NCBI GenBank assembly: GCA_003602535.1
Contig: QQSA01000102.1
Coordinates: forward strand, 1 to 10,307
Length of the DNA: 10,307 nucleotides
Reading direction: 5' to 3'
DNA from: Candidatus Poseidoniales archaeon
GTDB lineage: Archaea > Thermoplasmatota > Poseidoniia > Poseidoniales > Poseidoniaceae
Shown: piece after piece, positions 1 through 7,678 of the stretch
How positions within the stretch are numbered: position 1 is the first letter of the stretch
Layout of the letters: each line of letters starts with the position of its first letter
Notes under the pieces: model-generated
The model's input: only the letters and a program-made list of their open reading frames with translations
What the model was told of the DNA's origin: nothing
Database searches by the model: none
Program-made: the position numbers and the translations under genes

Positions 1-2630
1 ACTTCGACTCTTTGGAATCTATCGAGATCCTTCTCTAAGGATATAACTTCAACATTCAGTTCCTCTGCAAGAATTTCATGGAAATTGGACAGGTCAGGCC
101 CGCTTACTATCCATCCTTCAGCACAAGGTAAGCGCTGTCTTCGGTCTGCATCAACTCTAATCCTTCGGCCGGTTTCTGCGAGTTCTCGAACTAGTGCCAT
201 AGTCTCCAAAATCTCGGAATCTACATTATCGGCCTCAGGCCAATCAGCAAGGTGTACAGAACTGCCTTCCAAATTACGATGAATCGTATCTGACATGAAT
301 GGAGAAACTGGAGCCATCAGTTTGCTAACTGTTACCAATACCTTGTGTAATGTGTGCTGACAAGCTAGTTTGTCATCACTATCAGCCTCATCCCATAGAC
401 GTCGGCGTGATCGTCGAACGTACCAATTAGATACATCATTGACCACGAATTCTTCGATGTCTCTACATGCCTTGTGGAAATCCCATTCCTCGAATTGTTT
501 GGTAGTTCCATCGACAACTTCCGCTAGTCTAGAAAGAACCCAATCATCTAGCGGAGTCCTATTTCCTTGTGGAGATGTTTCCGGGTCGAATCCGTCTAAT
601 GCAGCATAATCTGCATGGAATCTATGAATGTTCCAAAGCGTTAGGAACATCTTTCCATATGTTTCTCGAACACCATTAGGATCGAATTTCAATGGGTTCC
701 ATGGCGCACCTGCGGTTACCATGTACCAACGAGTAGCATCAGCACCTTCACGATTGAAATGATCCCAAGGGTCGACAATGTTACCTTTTGATTTGGACAT
801 CTTCTTTCCTTCAGCATCCAAAATTAATCCTAGAGATAGACATCTCTTGTAACAGATTGAATCGAATACAGTTGTACTCACTGCAAGTAGAGTGTAAAAC
901 CATCCTCTTGTCTGGTCAACTCCTTCACAGATGTAATCGATAGGGAAATTATTCTCGAATTTTCCTTCCTCGCCAAATGGATGGTGCCATTGAGCGAATG
1001 ATGCACAGCCAGAGTCGAACCAGCAATCCATTACGAATGGTTCTCTTTTCATGTCGCCATTACATTCGGTACAAACTAGAATCGTGTCATCTACATACGG
1101 TCGATGTAGATCTTCGGCAACAGGACTTCCTTCCTTAGCCATACTAGCCATTTCTTCTGTTGAACCTACACAATGTTGGTGTCCACATTGATTACAAATC
1201 CAAACTGGTAATGGTGTACCCCAATATCTTTCACGGCTTATTGCCCAATCTTTGACATTGCGCAACCATTCGCCGAAGCGACCTTCTCCAACCCAATCTG
1301 GTGCCCATTCAACTTGCGAATTAAATTCTAGGAGCATTTCTTTCACTGCAGTCATACGAACGAACCAAGAGTCCATTGCGTAGTATAGCAGAGGATGACC
1401 TGTTCTCCAACAATGAGGATAATCGTGGAGGTACATCTTTTCTCTGTATAGCAAACCAGCATCATGCATTAGTTCGATTACTGTAGAATCACAATCCTTG
1501 ACATAGCGTCCGTCTAATGACGGGTGAGTTCCAGTTAGGAAAGACCCATCCATTCCTACAGTGTGCTGTGCAGGTAGACCAACTTCCATTCCAAGGTTGT
1601 AATCATCTTCACCATACATTACAGCGGTGTGAACAACACCTGTTCCGTCGGTTGTAGTAACCCAGTCTGCTCCGATAACAGTCCAAGCGGTTTCAGATCC
1701 ATTACGGTCAACAGCGTCAGGGAATAATGGAGTGTATGAGCGTCCAATTAAATCGCTACCAGGGAATGTTTCAATCTCTTCACAATGGTGGCGAATGACC
1801 TCTTTGAATAGATCCTTAGCAAGAATCAATTCCTCACCAACTTCAGCACCTCCGTGCCCTTCCCAATTCTCAGGTTCAGCGGTTACTTTTACTCTAACAT
1901 ATTCTACATCAGGTCCTACTGCAAGACCAACGTTACCAGGTAGGGTCCATGGAGTTGTAGTCCAAGCTAGAATTGAGGCATTTGTATCTTCAAGTTTAAA
2001 CTTGACATATACTGATGGTTCCTCCACTTCTTTGTATCCCAAAGCGACTTCGTGACTAGAATATGATGTACCAGTTTGTGGACAGTAAGGTAGGACTTTG
2101 TATCCTCTGTAAAGTAATCCTTTTTCGAACATTTTCTTTAGCGCCCACCAACAAGATTCGATGTAGTTATTGTGCAGTGTAACATATGGGTTGTCTAAAT
2201 CACACCAATATGCCATGCGCTCAGTCATCTCTCGCCATGCGGCTTCGTAAGTCCATACTGATTCACGACATTCTTTGTTGAATTCTTCCATTCCAAAAGC
2301 TTCAATCGCTTCATTGCTCATCAAATCCAGACGCTTCTGAACTTCGATTTCTACAGGAAGGCCATGAGTGTCCCATCCCCCTTTCCTCTCGACAAAATTA
2401 CCTTGCATCGTTTTCCATCGACAAACTAGATCTTTGTATGTTCTAGCAACTACGTGGTGAATACCTGGTTTTCCATTTGCAGTTGGAGGTCCTTCAAGGA
2501 ATATGAACGGCTCACCATCAGCACGATTATCGACTGATAAATCGAATAATTTCTCCTCTTGCCAGGTAGAAAGTAGGCCAGTTTCCAAAGCAACTGAGTC
2601 CAGTTCACTGGTGGTATTAGGGCTGGCCAT
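1..2630 (-). CDS. ileS: Isoleucyl-tRNA synthetase, C-terminus cut off by window edge
   Basis: Class I aminoacyl-tRNA synthetase that charges tRNA-Ile with isoleucine in the cytoplasm. 876 codons are visible; family members are about 1,040 residues, so roughly 150 C-terminal residues lie beyond position 1. The ATG at 2628-2630 is the only usable start: an in-frame TGA lies six codons upstream with no other start codon between. Visible motifs are the HIGH-equivalent GIHH at residues 56-59 after GPPTANGKP, GWDTHGLPVE, and the CP1 editing domain with TTTPWTLPGN and GTGVVHTAVMYGEDDY (H334, D342 at the expected editing-site positions). They continue with DWAISRERYWGTPLP, a zinc-ribbon-like set of cysteines (C479/C482 and C520/C523), and KMSKSKGN at residues 610-617 followed by the anticodon-binding helical domain. 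As far as I recall family sequences, it resembles the Thermus/eukaryote-like type (IleRS2) more than the E. coli type. The frame is open throughout. Odd point: the first signature motif has its first and third residues exchanged relative to HxGH. Identity is essentially certain. Confidence 0.97.
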   Translation of the reverse strand, partial: MASPNTTSELDSVALETGLLSTWQEEKLFDLSVDNRADGEPFIFLEGPPTANGKPGIHHVVARTYKDLVCRWKTMQGNFVERKGGWDTHGLPVEIEVQKRLDLMSNEAIEAFGMEEFNKECRESVWTYEAAWREMTERMAYWCDLDNPYVTLHNNYIESCWWALKKMFEKGLLYRGYKVLPYCPQTGTSYSSHEVALGYKEVEEPSVYVKFKLEDTNASILAWTTTPWTLPGNVGLAVGPDVEYVRVKVTAEPENWEGHGGAEVGEELILAKDLFKEVIRHHCEEIETFPGSDLIGRSYTPLFPDAVDRNGSETAWTVIGADWVTTTDGTGVVHTAVMYGEDDYNLGMEVGLPAQHTVGMDGSFLTGTHPSLDGRYVKDCDSTVIELMHDAGLLYREKMYLHDYPHCWRTGHPLLYYAMDSWFVRMTAVKEMLLEFNSQVEWAPDWVGEGRFGEWLRNVKDWAISRERYWGTPLPVWICNQCGHQHCVGSTEEMASMAKEGSPVAEDLHRPYVDDTILVCTECNGDMKREPFVMDCWFDSGCASFAQWHHPFGEEGKFENNFPIDYICEGVDQTRGWFYTLLAVSTTVFDSICYKRCLSLGLILDAEGKKMSKSKGNIVDPWDHFNREGADATRWYMVTAGAPWNPLKFDPNGVRETYGKMFLTLWNIHRFHADYAALDGFDPETSPQGNRTPLDDWVLSRLAEVVDGTTKQFEEWDFHKACRDIEEFVVNDVSNWYVRRSRRRLWDEADSDDKLACQHTLHKVLVTVSKLMAPVSPFMSDTIHRNLEGSSVHLADWPEADNVDSEILETMALVRELAETGRRIRVDADRRQRLPCAEGWIVSGPDLSNFHEILAEELNVEVISLEKDLDRFQRVE

Positions 2631-2763
2631 GACGCATGCGAGATGTCAACATGTCTTCAAACAGTCGTTCCAAAGTTGGGGGTTGTTTCTCACCAAAATG
2701 GTATAGTTATGTGAATCTTTGAAGGGGTTGCTTTGAATTACATTGAGTTCATCCAGTGAGTAC
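2631..2763. promoter_or_regulatory. Divergent intergenic region between ileS and the giant surface-protein gene
   Basis: These 133 bases separate two divergently transcribed genes and so must carry both sets of start signals. A TATA-like stretch, tatagttat at 2702-2710, is the best archaeal TATA-box candidate for the plus-strand gene; its complement reads ataactata toward ileS. No strong Shine-Dalgarno sequence precedes either start, which would fit leaderless or weakly led transcripts, but this is inference. An 8-bp palindrome, cgcatgcg at 2633-2640, sits just upstream of the ileS ATG. No tRNA, T-box-like element or small ORF stands out. The region is real by position; the individual elements are weak guesses. 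Confidence 0.4.
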
Positions 2764-5700
2764 ATGGCGGGTTCAAACCGGGGTGCTAAGGCGTTCGCAC
2801 TTAGTCTCTTATTCATTATTTCAGGCCCGCTGTCCCATGTTTTGACCTATGATTCATCATCTAATGAGCTGGAAAATATTCCAGATTTTTTAAGCAGTTC
2901 TGAAAATTATACTGATGTAACAATAGCAGGGCCTGGAAACAATGGAATTGGTCCTTCATTAACGTTAGACTCAAGCCATGCATTACAGGAAATTTCTTTC
3001 TCGGTTGCTGCAGGTGATGAAGCTAGAAATAACGGTTTCAATTGGTCTGATTGGGATTTGCCTGGTTTCTCGAAATTAGGTTTGATGGAAGAGGATGATG
3101 GTTCATTGATTCTCGGATTCCAAGGTGTTACATGGGATTTTGATCAAGGAACTAATGGTTGGACTTCATCGAATTCTAATTTTGGTCAAAGAAATACTGC
3201 TACGACCTGTGGAATGAGCGGGGCGAGTGGGGCATCTTGGTGGACAAGAGGCGGTGCAGTAACAGTAACGAGCCCTCAAGTCAGTTTGGTTGGCCACCAA
3301 GGTTTATCGGTTCAAGCTTGGATCAAACAAGGTACCTATCAATGCGGTGAAGAACCTGACTCCAATGAGAATTTCTATCTTGAATACAAGAACTCGAATA
3401 ATGCTTGGACACAAATTCAGTATCTCCCTGGTTCGACAGTAGGTGGTTCGGTAACCAATGTGAATTACAATCTTCCTGCTAATGCATATCATCAGGATTT
3501 CCAAATCCGTGCGAGACAAAATTCTGGTTCAGGCACCTGTTGTGATTATTGGTTCTTTGATGATGTAATAATTCCAGGAACAAGTGGTGCAAATTTGACC
3601 TCACCATCATTTGGTTGGTCACCTAATGCAATTGAGCAAATTGAGGAAGGAAGATATTCTCCAATGTTCATCGATGCAATTATTCCTACAGGTGGCCATC
3701 TAAATTGGACAGTTATTGATGCGGACACAAATACTCCAATTCCGGGTTTAATTAATCGATCAGGAATGGAAGTTGATCTCTCAGTAATCGATTGGAAGAT
3801 ACATAAATCATTGCGACTGAATCTTGAATTTGCATCAAGTGAATTGGGAGAATCTCCTCGTTTATACGGAATTTCAGGAGGAGGTAAAATTCATGAAAAT
3901 TTCCATTCAGATGTAGAAGAGAGCGGATGGAGTTTTGATAATTCTAGTTGGGACTCAGATTTACATTCTCTTGAAGGAGACTTGAATTCAACTATTACAT
4001 CACCAGAATTTGATATTGATATGCCCTTTGCATCATATCGCTTTGAATCTACAATTTTAGGTGATGTTACCACTTCAGTGTCAATTGATAGAGGAGATTG
4101 GAAAGAGATTAATTCCAGTTCACAAAGAGTTGATTTGAATAGTTCAGCATCTGTAATTCAATTCCATTTCCATGGAATGGATGATAATTGGGCAATCGAT
4201 GATTTTAGATTACAATTGTATCCTACCAAAGCAGTAGTCTCTCCAAGTATGGATATTGATGGCGATGGCCGTAATGAATGGGAAGTCTCAGGTGATGGAA
4301 TCGGGACATGGGGCAATCAAGATGTATTCATCAGTGGTAATTCTACATCAATAGTCGAAGTGGGACTAACCCCTACCTCCTGGCATTACCTTCTTATTCC
4401 AAAGGATGCAAAATCCTTCGAAGTTTCAGTAAACAATGTTGGAGTTGTTGGTTTGGGTGTTCAAACCGTTGCATTATGGGTTGGAAGTGACATGATTGCT
4501 CAGACTGGAGGTAACGGATATACCGATAGTTTACGACTCTCATTGAATGAATCTCAATTAGACATACTAAATTATGAAACTGAAAATTCAGTAGCTTCCA
4601 AGATTGTTGGAGGTACTGATTTCATTTATGCAAAGATCGAACTAATATCGGATGCGGGAACTTATCAGTTATCTGGATTAAACATCGGTTATAATGCTGA
4701 GGAGACGATTGATGCAACCGGAATCGATGAACTAGTAATGTCGATTAATCGAGCAAGATTAGATCCTTCCAAGGCTACAAATTTACCATTGATTTTCAAT
4801 GCCGAATCATCTTGTTCTCTCGAAGTTAGCATCCATTCTTTCACTTCCTCAGGTGATGTGTCCATGGGGGCACTAACTTGGGTTAATGATTCAGAAACAC
4901 TATCGCCATCGCAAAAATGGCGAGAAATGAATACTCGTGCCCAAGTTCACTCTTCATCACCACATAGAATAATTTTGAATATGTACTCTGATGATAAACA
5001 GGCTATGTGGTTTATTCCTATCAATGGAGGAAATGTGGTTTCTATTGGTGATCATGATTCACTGATTCTTTCAGATGAGGGGATTTTGCATAATTCCAGT
5101 CAAGACATTCATGATTTGACAACTATCTTCAGAACATCTCAATCGTTAGATGATCAAGAAAACCTTCGTCTTGAAACTCGAATACAACTTGCAAATGGAG
5201 TTATTTCTATGCCCTTGGTCAATACTTGGTCGGGGAATGCAATAGACAATGATCTAAGAATAGAATCGATGTCAATTTTCACAGATAGAGGATTGGTTTC
5301 TGAAGATTCGAAATACCTAATGGCTGAAGATAATTTGACTTTCAATGTAGATATTGGTTTCGAGAATGGCGCCCATGATGAGAAACCATTCTCTGGTGAA
5401 TTTGAATTGAAATTAACTAGAAACGGCGAGGTTATTGCCAACACTACTGACTTCGAAGGTGATTATTGGGTTGTTGAATCAAGAGCACCTTTCATTAGTG
5501 GAAATGTCACTTATGGGGCGGAATTGATACCTCTTGCCGGTGGAGGGTTTAGTGATATTTCTGTGAATCGTACATTCTCAATAGATCCATTAGCACCAGT
5601 CGTTACAGGGGCGAATATTCGTTTCTATGACCATTTATCTGCATCAACAAACCAACAGATTATAGTTAATATTTCAGATCAACCTTCTTTGCCTACAGAT

Positions 5701-7623
5701 GTCAACTTGATGTTGTGGACTGAATGGGCAAATGATTTGGATGGAAATGGATGGCCTAGTGAAGGAGAATACGTCTCTAGGCCACTTACAGCTCCACTCT
5801 CTCAGGAAGGAACTTACGGATTATATCATACAACAATAGATGATACTGCTGCGTATCCTGGCGAAAAAGTTGCAGGATATGTTGTGGGAACAGATCCTTC
5901 TGGACATCCGATTATAGAAGGCGGTTCAGATATGGTTGAGGATCATCTATTCATGTACCAAATTCTAGATGATGGTGTTCCTTTGATTGATAGTGACGGT
6001 TTTGAATGGACAGATGGCCGAAAAGCTTGGCTACATCCAGGTCAAAATTATGCTCTTAATATCTCATTTAGTGAGTTAAATGGAATTTCCGATATCTACC
6101 AAATCGAGGTGTCGTTGGGCCATAACATCGCCAGTGATAAATTGAATTTAGTTTGGAATTCAGACTCTAGGCAATGCTTCAGTGAGACTATCCATTTGGA
6201 GATAGTAACCTGTAGAATAAATAATGCAAATGGCCTTACTCCTAGCCCTTACGAACAAGACTTGGTATTCTATGTCGAGGTTGTACCTCAATGGACATTA
6301 CCTGATTTAGGAGACAGTAGAAGGGAGCCTCAAGTGATTATTGCTGACCGCGCTGGAAATGAAGATTTGCTAACATTCCCTCAAAATAGATGGCGATTTT
6401 CAACTGAGATGATGATAACAAACAATCCATCTCTCTGGGTGGAAAATGGTGCAATTATCGAGGATGGAGCAAGAGTTTCTCCTGGTTCGGCAATGGAGTT
6501 GTCAGGCGAATTGGTCTTCGTTAAGAGCTCTGAGAAGCCACAATTTGATTGTGATATTGAAACAAAGATAAATGGAATAAAATCTTCAACGATTGCAATC
6601 GATGGAATATTCACTGCATCGCTTAATGCACCGGTTTCTTCAGGCCATTATGCTATGACCTGGGGAGTAGATTGTTTACCTGAGCAAGGTATAGATTCAA
6701 CAAGCGAAATCGAAGCAGTGAAGTGGATTTTAGTTGATTCTACAGGTCCTCAAGTAGTCGAATTCACCTCTCCAAGAGAGTCATCGATTCTTGACATTGA
6801 ATCACATTTCGTTAGAGTATTTATTTCTGAAAATTATGGTATTGATTCTGATTCAGTAGAATTGTTCTGGTGGATTTCATCGACTAATTCGGATGAAGCA
6901 ATCGCTTCAGGATCTACAGACATGATGTTAGTAGGGAATGAAAGCGAAGGTTTGAGGTTAGAGTTTACAGGTACTGTTGACTTATCGGATATATCTCCAG
7001 AATATCTCCAAGAACAGATTGTTTTGAAGATGAGATTTGAAGGTAGAGATATTGCTGGTAATCAATTTGAAACACAAGGAAACAGTCAAAATTCACCCGC
7101 AGGAATTTGGTATTTAGTTCACCATGTTCCTGATTTCGAGATTGAGCAAAGCGGTATTGAATTATCTAAATCAAGTATTGAAGTAGATGAACCGACGGTT
7201 ATTCAAGTCCATATTAGAAATGATGGAATGCTGGGCGGCGAAGCAAATGTTCTAGTCGAAATAGTTGATTTAAATGGTGAAAGGTCACAATTGGATCGAA
7301 CTTCAGTTTTCGTTGATGCGGAGTCGGTTTCGACACTAATCGTTGATTGGAAACCAGATTCACCAGGACTCCAAAGAATTGAAGTTACACTTGGCGATGA
7401 TATTGAAAAATCAGAATTCATTGATGTGAAACCCGCTCAAGAAAGCGCTTTCTTGGAAGATTCAATAGGTTCTGTTAACCCTTGGATATTAGGAATTACA
7501 TTGGTAATGTCTTGCTTGGGGCTTCTATTCATTTTGTCTTGGATGCGTCTAGCTACTGTTAGTAAAGGCGAAGCCGAAGATGATTGGGATTTAGAAGATG
7601 ATGAGGCAGATTTTGATGATTAG
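2764..7623 (+). CDS. Giant secreted, membrane-anchored surface protein with MAM-like, Ig-like and CARDB-like domains
   Basis: Not assignable to a named gene. The 1619-residue product begins with a Sec-type signal peptide: a short basic N-region (SNRGAK), then a hydrophobic stretch to about residue 27. The ATG at 2764 is preferred over the in-frame TTG at 2743 because it gives a compact signal peptide. Residues about 124-272 form a MAM/jelly-roll-like domain, from WDFDQGTNGW to YWFFDDVIIPG, with several cysteines. Residues about 380-487 look like a degenerate second copy without cysteines, ending NWAIDDFRLQLYP. A DIDGDGRNE Ca-type loop follows at 497-505, then long beta-rich sequence with Ig-like boundaries (DPLAPVV near 943, DSTGPQVV near 1325). 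A textbook EF-hand-like loop is at 991-1002. Residues about 1463-1557 resemble a CARDB domain. One transmembrane helix (about 1574-1593) precedes a short tail rich in Asp and Glu. About 20 N-x-S/T sequons suggest heavy N-glycosylation. The likely topology is outside the cell with an acidic tail inside. Adhesion, polymer binding or an envelope role are all possible; none is shown by the sequence. Confidence 0.88.
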   Translation: MAGSNRGAKAFALSLLFIISGPLSHVLTYDSSSNELENIPDFLSSSENYTDVTIAGPGNNGIGPSLTLDSSHALQEISFSVAAGDEARNNGFNWSDWDLPGFSKLGLMEEDDGSLILGFQGVTWDFDQGTNGWTSSNSNFGQRNTATTCGMSGASGASWWTRGGAVTVTSPQVSLVGHQGLSVQAWIKQGTYQCGEEPDSNENFYLEYKNSNNAWTQIQYLPGSTVGGSVTNVNYNLPANAYHQDFQIRARQNSGSGTCCDYWFFDDVIIPGTSGANLTSPSFGWSPNAIEQIEEGRYSPMFIDAIIPTGGHLNWTVIDADTNTPIPGLINRSGMEVDLSVIDWKIHKSLRLNLEFASSELGESPRLYGISGGGKIHENFHSDVEESGWSFDNSSWDSDLHSLEGDLNSTITSPEFDIDMPFASYRFESTILGDVTTSVSIDRGDWKEINSSSQRVDLNSSASVIQFHFHGMDDNWAIDDFRLQLYPTKAVVSPSMDIDGDGRNEWEVSGDGIGTWGNQDVFISGNSTSIVEVGLTPTSWHYLLIPKDAKSFEVSVNNVGVVGLGVQTVALWVGSDMIAQTGGNGYTDSLRLSLNESQLDILNYETENSVASKIVGGTDFIYAKIELISDAGTYQLSGLNIGYNAEETIDATGIDELVMSINRARLDPSKATNLPLIFNAESSCSLEVSIHSFTSSGDVSMGALTWVNDSETLSPSQKWREMNTRAQVHSSSPHRIILNMYSDDKQAMWFIPINGGNVVSIGDHDSLILSDEGILHNSSQDIHDLTTIFRTSQSLDDQENLRLETRIQLANGVISMPLVNTWSGNAIDNDLRIESMSIFTDRGLVSEDSKYLMAEDNLTFNVDIGFENGAHDEKPFSGEFELKLTRNGEVIANTTDFEGDYWVVESRAPFISGNVTYGAELIPLAGGGFSDISVNRTFSIDPLAPVVTGANIRFYDHLSASTNQQIIVNISDQPSLPTDVNLMLWTEWANDLDGNGWPSEGEYVSRPLTAPLSQEGTYGLYHTTIDDTAAYPGEKVAGYVVGTDPSGHPIIEGGSDMVEDHLFMYQILDDGVPLIDSDGFEWTDGRKAWLHPGQNYALNISFSELNGISDIYQIEVSLGHNIASDKLNLVWNSDSRQCFSETIHLEIVTCRINNANGLTPSPYEQDLVFYVEVVPQWTLPDLGDSRREPQVIIADRAGNEDLLTFPQNRWRFSTEMMITNNPSLWVENGAIIEDGARVSPGSAMELSGELVFVKSSEKPQFDCDIETKINGIKSSTIAIDGIFTASLNAPVSSGHYAMTWGVDCLPEQGIDSTSEIEAVKWILVDSTGPQVVEFTSPRESSILDIESHFVRVFISENYGIDSDSVELFWWISSTNSDEAIASGSTDMMLVGNESEGLRLEFTGTVDLSDISPEYLQEQIVLKMRFEGRDIAGNQFETQGNSQNSPAGIWYLVHHVPDFEIEQSGIELSKSSIEVDEPTVIQVHIRNDGMLGGEANVLVEIVDLNGERSQLDRTSVFVDAESVSTLIVDWKPDSPGLQRIEVTLGDDIEKSEFIDVKPAQESAFLEDSIGSVNPWILGITLVMSCLGLLFILSWMRLATVSKGEAEDDWDLEDDEADFDD
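3133..4224 (+). repeat. Two diverged MAM/jelly-roll-like domain copies inside the surface protein
   Basis: Copy 1 spans about 3133-3579 and copy 2 about 3901-4224. Both open with an aromatic-rich motif around a Gly-Trp (DQGTNGWTS versus VEESGWSFD). Both pass through a 'ITSPEF/VTSPQV'-type strand and close with Trp-x-x-Asp-Asp followed by hydrophobic residues (YWFFDDVIIP versus NWAIDDFRLQL). Copy 1 carries Cys at four places, including an adjacent CC pair, likely disulfides; copy 2 has none. The pairing is by eye at protein level; there is no obvious DNA-level repeat, so any duplication is old. Confidence 0.55.
5734..5769 (+). other. EF-hand-like calcium-binding loop in the surface protein
   Basis: The 12-residue loop DLDGNGWPSEGE has Asp at positions 1 and 3, Asn at 5, Gly at 6, Ser at 9 and Glu at 12, matching the classical EF-hand loop pattern. 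A second Asp-rich loop, DIDGDGRNE, lies at 4252-4278. Neither is flanked by obvious helices, so these are more likely isolated structural calcium sites in a beta-rich extracellular protein than a regulatory EF-hand pair. Confidence 0.5.
7483..7542 (+). other. C-terminal transmembrane anchor of the surface protein
   Basis: About 20 hydrophobic residues beginning WILGITLVMSCLG and ending at a Trp-Met-Arg boundary form a single helix after the CARDB-like domain. The remaining 26 or so residues include a dense Asp/Glu run before the stop. With the N-terminal signal peptide this predicts a type I topology: the large domain outside, the acidic tail inside. Confidence 0.85.
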
Positions 7624-7626
7624 TAA

Positions 7627-7640
7627 TATGCAAAAGCATA
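7627..7640 (+). other. Small perfect inverted repeat after the surface-protein gene
   Basis: tatgc-aaaa-gcata forms a 5-bp stem with a 4-base loop, 4 bases after the stop codon, and is followed by gggactaatttt. A 5-bp AT-rich stem is too weak to call a terminator, and archaeal termination relies mainly on T-tracts. The short T run (7649-7652) might contribute. It may equally be chance or part of the nadE promoter region. Confidence 0.2.
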
Positions 7641-7667
7641 GGGACTAATTTTCATTGGAGCGAACCA

Positions 7668-7674
7668 GAGGGAG
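7668..7674 (+). promoter_or_regulatory. Shine-Dalgarno-like sequence that fixes the nadE start
   Basis: gagggag lies 4 bases before the ATG at 7679. It supports that ATG over the in-frame TTG at 7655, which would add eight residues (MERTRGRS) absent from the conserved start of the family. It is the clearest ribosome-binding sequence in the window. Confidence 0.6.
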
Positions 7675-7678
7675 AAGC

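Noticed and set aside
85..2055. Plus-strand ORFs at 85-282, 370-609 and 1732-2055
   Set aside because: They are antisense to clearly coding ileS, have low-complexity Ser/Arg-rich translations and show no recognisable domain.
2633..2640. Palindrome cgcatgcg as a regulator site
   Set aside because: An 8-bp palindrome is common by chance and there is no second copy to support it.
2503..2706. Plus-strand ORF of 67 residues across the ileS start
   Set aside because: Mostly antisense to conserved N-terminal IleRS codons; no family match by eye and no start signals.
2631..2742. T-box-type riboswitch upstream of ileS
   Set aside because: T-boxes are common before bacterial ileS, but this leader is short and shows neither a conserved T-box sequence nor a strong stem-loop.
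2743..2763. TTG at 2743 as start of the surface protein
   Set aside because: It adds seven polar residues before the signal peptide; the ATG at 2764 gives a typical signal peptide. Not excluded.
3304..7421. Several minus-strand ORFs of 60-96 residues under the surface-protein gene
   Set aside because: Shadow frames of one long continuous gene; no signal or domain pattern of their own.
7655..7678. TTG at 7655 as start of nadE
   Set aside because: The extra eight residues are not part of the conserved family start, and a Shine-Dalgarno-like sequence points to the ATG at 7679.
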